Source of the DNA: an uncultured Prevotellaceae bacterium
GTDB lineage: Bacteria; Bacteroidota; Bacteroidia; Bacteroidales; Bacteroidaceae
DNA length: 64,000 bases
NCBI GenBank assembly: GCA_902781315.1
Contig: CACZIT010000013.1
Span: forward strand, 1 to 64,000
Direction of reading: 5' to 3'
Numbering within the stretch: the first letter of the stretch is position 1; each line of letters opens with the position of its first letter. The position numbers were made by a program, and so were the translations under genes. The notes beneath the pieces are model-generated. The model ran no database searches. It saw only the letters and a program-made list of their open reading frames with translations, and had not been told where the DNA came from. This document shows positions 61,311 through 64,000 of this stretch, one piece after another.

Positions 61311-62448
61311 ATTCAAGCCTTTTCTCCATCATGCGCTCACGCACGCGGCCGAAGCTCATGGCATGCTGTTTCCACTCTTCCAGCGCGGGCGTAGTGCGGT
61401 CGGCCGACTCTGCCACCCGCAGGAAATCGATGTAAGCCTTTTCAGCCTTCACGCCGTCGTCCTCAATGAGTTCGTAGGTCTGCGCGATGTTGTAGAGCGA
61501 GGCCAGCGACCGGTTGTTGTATCTCAGGCAACTCTTCCAGTCGTAGATGGCCGAGTAGTATTCACCGTTCTGATAGTAGCCGTCGGCCAGCGCCGAGTGC
61601 AGGTTGAACATCGCCGCGCCGTCGGGCTGCATGCGCAGCAATGCCAACAGCAGGACGTGGATGCCCTCGCTGTTGCGTTGCTGCTTCACCAGCGCTGCCC
61701 CCAGATGGTAGAGCGGCCATGCCTTCGCCGAGTCGTTCAGCTGCACGGCTCGTCCATAGTGGTCGATGGCCTTCGTCAACAGCGCAGAGTCGGCCTCGGC
61801 CATCTGCTCGTAGCACATGCCCAGCGAGTAGTGGGCGTCGAACGTAGAGTCGCCCAGCGCCAGCAACTGCTCGTAGGTCTGGCAGGCTTCGGGGTATTGC
61901 TTCAGGAAAAACTGCGCGTTGGCCTTCTGCCGCTTCACGAGGATGTTCTTTGCGTCCACCTCCTCATACCGTTGTGTCAGCAGTAGAGCCCGCTCGGGAT
62001 CATCGTTCAGGTTGCAAGCCAGCGCCATGTCGGCTACCACCTCCGAGTCCATCGGAAACCTCGCCAGCAGCCGCTCGCCCCACCGGCGTTGCCGCGTGGT
62101 CTTGCCGTCCAGCGCCTTGTAGCTGTAGAACAACTGCCGCAGCGCGTCGTGGTCGAGCACGCTGTCGGGCATCTGCTCCAGCAGTCCCACGCACCGCCGG
62201 TAGTCGGCCCGCAGGAAGTAGCACGTGGCGAGTTTCATGGCCAAGAGCGGGCTTGCTTGCGCTCCCTTTGCGTGGGGGGATGCCAGTCCCTTTTCAAACC
62301 ATTGCATAGCATGAAAGTAGTCGTACTGCGCCATGCAGCTGTCGCCCCGCGCCAAGAACAGCGAGTCGGCAGTTGACTTGCCGCCAGCCCACAGCTGGGA
62401 ACTGACGGCAAGTGCTATCAAGAGAGAGAATAAATGGTTTCTATTCAT
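61309..62448 (-). CDS. Secreted TPR protein
   Basis: 379 residues with signal peptide (MNRNHLFSLLIALAVSSQLWA). Several TPR-like units: DYFHAMQWFEKGLASP, YPEACQTYEQLLALGDSTFD, AIDHYGRAVQLNDSAKAWPL, GEYYSAIYDWKSCLRYNNRS. Located in the periplasm or envelope; partner unknown. It lies just downstream of the BlaR1/TonB-like gene in the same orientation with a palindromic element between them, so they probably share a transcript. The ATG at 62448 is used; two more in-frame ATGs lie just upstream. Confidence 0.75.
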   Translation of the reverse strand: MNRNHLFSLLIALAVSSQLWAGGKSTADSLFLARGDSCMAQYDYFHAMQWFEKGLASPHAKGAQASPLLAMKLATCYFLRADYRRCVGLLEQMPDSVLDHDALRQLFYSYKALDGKTTRQRRWGERLLARFPMDSEVVADMALACNLNDDPERALLLTQRYEEVDAKNILVKRQKANAQFFLKQYPEACQTYEQLLALGDSTFDAHYSLGMCYEQMAEADSALLTKAIDHYGRAVQLNDSAKAWPLYHLGAALVKQQRNSEGIHVLLLALLRMQPDGAAMFNLHSALADGYYQNGEYYSAIYDWKSCLRYNNRSLASLYNIAQTYELIEDDGVKAEKAYIDFLRVAESADRTTPALEEWKQHAMSFGRVRERMMEKRLE

Positions 62449-62469
62449 CATCATGTCCTTTTGGGAATT

Positions 62470-62509
62470 ATCTCCCTCCCCCTTTGGGGAGGGCCGGGGT
62501 GGGGCTCCC
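62470..62509. repeat. GC-rich palindromic element between BlaR1-like and TPR genes
   Basis: CTCCCCCTTTGGGGAG core plus GGCCGGGGTGGGGCTCC, ending at the BlaR1/TonB stop. Confidence 0.82.
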
Positions 62510-63847
62510 TTACTGCAGCCTAAACGACACAGGTATCGTGTACTTCACGCGCACGGCCTCGCCGTTCTGCTTGCCCGGCTGCCACTTCGGCATCATCTTC
62601 ACCACGCGCAGCGCCTCGTTGTCAAGCAAGGCATCGACACTCTTCACCACCTTTGTCTCACTGATCGTGCCGTTTTTCTCGACGACAAACTGCACGATGA
62701 CACGCCCCTGCGTGCCCTTCTCCAGGGCCTGCTTCGGGTACTTCACGTTGTTCTGCAGGAAACTCATCAGTTTCTCCATACCACCAGGAAACGCCGGCAT
62801 CTGCTCCACTACGTCGAACACCTTGCCTTCCACGACAGACTCTGCGGCCTGCCCTTCGTCCTGTGCAGGCGTGTCGTCCACCACTACCGGCACCATCACG
62901 GGCTTTCCGGCTGCGCTGTCGGACTGGGCTGCTTGCTCCTCAGCCGTAGCAGGTTCAGCACTTTTCTTGTCGAGGTTGCAGGCCACCAAGGCCACGCCAA
63001 CCACCGGTACCAGCAGCAGGTACTTCGCCCGCAGCCAGCTATTTGTACGTTTCTTATTCATCATTTTGATTCTGAGTTTAAGAGGTAAAACATTAAAGTT
63101 ATTTGAAATTGTAGCTACATTCTTTCCATAAGCCAAGCCCAGCAGATGGTACTGATAGGCCTTGCGCTCCGAGCCCGCTGCCACCACGCGCTCGTCGGCC
63201 AGAAACTCCAGGTTCAGCCGCACCTCGCGACGCAGCAGCCACACGAACGGGTTCATCCAGCAGAAGGCGGTGAGCAGTTCGGTGAGCAGGATGTCCAAAG
63301 AGTGCCACTGCTCCACGTGCGTCCGTTCGTGGATCATGATTTCCTGCAGTTGCTCTTCGGTCTGCGCCTTCGGGTTCACGAAAATCCAGCGGAAGAACGA
63401 GAACGGGCAGGTGGCATCGCTCAGATAATGCAGCGAAACCTCTCCCCAAAGGGGTTCTCCCTGCATGGTCGCGCCCTCGGGAGTTGTTCGCAAGAGCCTC
63501 ACGATGCTCGCCAGCTGCCATGCTATTCTTCCGAGCAGCACTGCCACTCCTATTATATATAATGAGGAGAACAGCCGGAGCCACGGGAAGCGCGCCCCCT
63601 CGCCGGTCACCGTCACCGTGGGCAGCATCACCTCGCGATATACTTCCTGCAGGTTGGCCGTGGCCTGATGGCTCTCCATCCACCAGCCAATGTCGGCCAG
63701 CGGCAGCACCACGGCAGCCGCCATCAGCAGCAGCAACACCGCCCGACGCCATCCGAAAAACGTGTCGCCCGTGAAGAACAGGCGGTAGAAACCGTAGAAC
63801 ACGGCCAGCAGCACATTCGCTTTCAGCAGATAAATCATCATTCCCAT
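62510..63847 (-). CDS. BlaR1/M56-type membrane metallopeptidase fused to a TonB C-terminal domain
   Basis: 445 residues (start could also be the ATG at 63841). N-terminal membrane helices (IYLLKANVLLAVFYGFYRLF; AVLLLLMAAAVVLPLA) and the M56 zinc motif HERTHVEQWHS (HExxH), followed by WMNPFVWLLRREVRLNLEFL and ADERVV. A further helix (YLLLVPVVGVALVACN) leads to a periplasmic Ala/Asp linker and a TonB-C domain (MPAFPGGMEKLMSFLQNNVK ... GRVIVQFVVEKNGTI ... WQPGKQNGEAVRVKYTIPVS). Such proteins are usually encoded next to a BlaI/MecI repressor, which would lie beyond the window edge. The family senses envelope stress or ligands by proteolysis. Confidence 0.88.
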   Translation of the reverse strand: MGMMIYLLKANVLLAVFYGFYRLFFTGDTFFGWRRAVLLLLMAAAVVLPLADIGWWMESHQATANLQEVYREVMLPTVTVTGEGARFPWLRLFSSLYIIGVAVLLGRIAWQLASIVRLLRTTPEGATMQGEPLWGEVSLHYLSDATCPFSFFRWIFVNPKAQTEEQLQEIMIHERTHVEQWHSLDILLTELLTAFCWMNPFVWLLRREVRLNLEFLADERVVAAGSERKAYQYHLLGLAYGKNVATISNNFNVLPLKLRIKMMNKKRTNSWLRAKYLLLVPVVGVALVACNLDKKSAEPATAEEQAAQSDSAAGKPVMVPVVVDDTPAQDEGQAAESVVEGKVFDVVEQMPAFPGGMEKLMSFLQNNVKYPKQALEKGTQGRVIVQFVVEKNGTISETKVVKSVDALLDNEALRVVKMMPKWQPGKQNGEAVRVKYTIPVSFRLQ

Positions 63848-63895
63848 TTCTCTTTCGCTATCGTTTGTTGATTCGTTTTCTATTCCTTCATCAAG

Positions 63896-64000
63896 TAATA
63901 TATGATATATTACTGACCAATATATGATATATTACCGAGCAATATATGATATATTACCGAGCAATATATGATATATTACTTTGCAATATATGATATATTA
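63896..64000. repeat. Five-copy 22-bp palindrome array upstream of the BlaR1-like gene
   Basis: AATATATGATATATTA starts at 63897, 63919, 63941, 63963 and 63985, a strict 22-nt period, and runs to the window end. Each unit is a palindrome around a central G (TAATATAT-G-ATATATTA in copy 1). Spacers are CTGACC, CCGAGC, CCGAGC and CTTTGC. The spacing of two helical turns suggests a cooperative operator. Confidence 0.85.

Noticed and set aside
63896..64000. Possible CRISPR array
   Set aside because: The repeats are regular but the spacers are only 6 nt and partly identical, so this is a palindrome array and not CRISPR.

Overview
The window is chromosomal DNA from a member of the Bacteroidota, most likely a Prevotella-like genus of the Bacteroidales. 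Evidence: promoters of the TTTG-N19/20-TAnnTTTG type and no Shine-Dalgarno sequences; a SusC/SusD glycan-uptake locus; a PorX-type regulator of the type IX secretion system (T9SS); a BspA-like leucine-rich-repeat protein; a fused FeoA-FeoB; and secreted proteins ending in a GIYIQNGRKFVVK-like tail. No rRNA, tRNA, CRISPR array or recognisable insertion sequence was seen.

Layout. 1-9 kb is accessory: the end of a DNA-binding regulator, a BspA-like protein, a membrane TPR regulator, and four paralogous secreted proteins in a row, each with its own promoter or leader and each followed by debris of the same 3' tail. After them comes a graveyard of a polymorphic-toxin (RHS) locus: two orphan RHS C-terminal fragments and three immunity-type genes. 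9-21 kb is mainly housekeeping: a GH105 hydrolase, a Zn/Cd P-type ATPase, FeoAB, phosphatidylserine decarboxylase and synthase, DnaE and thioredoxin. 21-34 kb holds TsaE, PorX, a patatin-like phospholipase, an LpxA-family acyltransferase, an RND efflux operon, a Sel1 protein and a CCA-type tRNA nucleotidyltransferase.

34.6-40.6 kb is the most unusual part. One open frame encodes an ECF sigma factor, a transmembrane helix, a long linker and a C-terminal outer-membrane beta-barrel. Upstream of it, of the next gene (a lipoprotein) and of a radical SAM/oxidoreductase operon lies the same bipartite motif TGCAGTC-N15-GGACT, suggesting an autoregulated regulon.

40.7-61.2 kb is a (galacto/gluco)mannan utilisation locus. 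The minus-strand arm encodes SusC, SusD, two surface glycan-binding proteins, a lipoprotein and a GH26 mannanase. The divergent plus-strand arm encodes an acetyl esterase, a second GH26, a GH130 phosphorylase, a GPH-type symporter, a mannobiose/cellobiose 2-epimerase and a GH36 alpha-galactosidase. Together they give a plausible route: bind and cut acetylated galactomannan at the surface, import oligosaccharides, remove acetyl and galactosyl groups, epimerise mannobiose to mannosylglucose, and phosphorolyse it. The window ends with a TPR protein and a BlaR1/M56-TonB protein preceded by a five-copy, 22-bp palindrome array.

From about 22 to 62.5 kb the DNA carries about 29 copies of a short GC-rich palindromic element (CCCTCCC..GGGAGGG core). 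Many lie in frame inside genes, where they add peptides such as SPLGEGLGVRL to PorX, the phospholipase, the tRNA nucleotidyltransferase, the radical SAM enzyme, the esterase, GH130, the transporter and even lipoprotein signal peptides. This protein-coding mobile palindrome and the sigma/beta-barrel fusion with its motif are the two main discoveries proposed here. All functional calls rest on reading the sequence; no database search was run.
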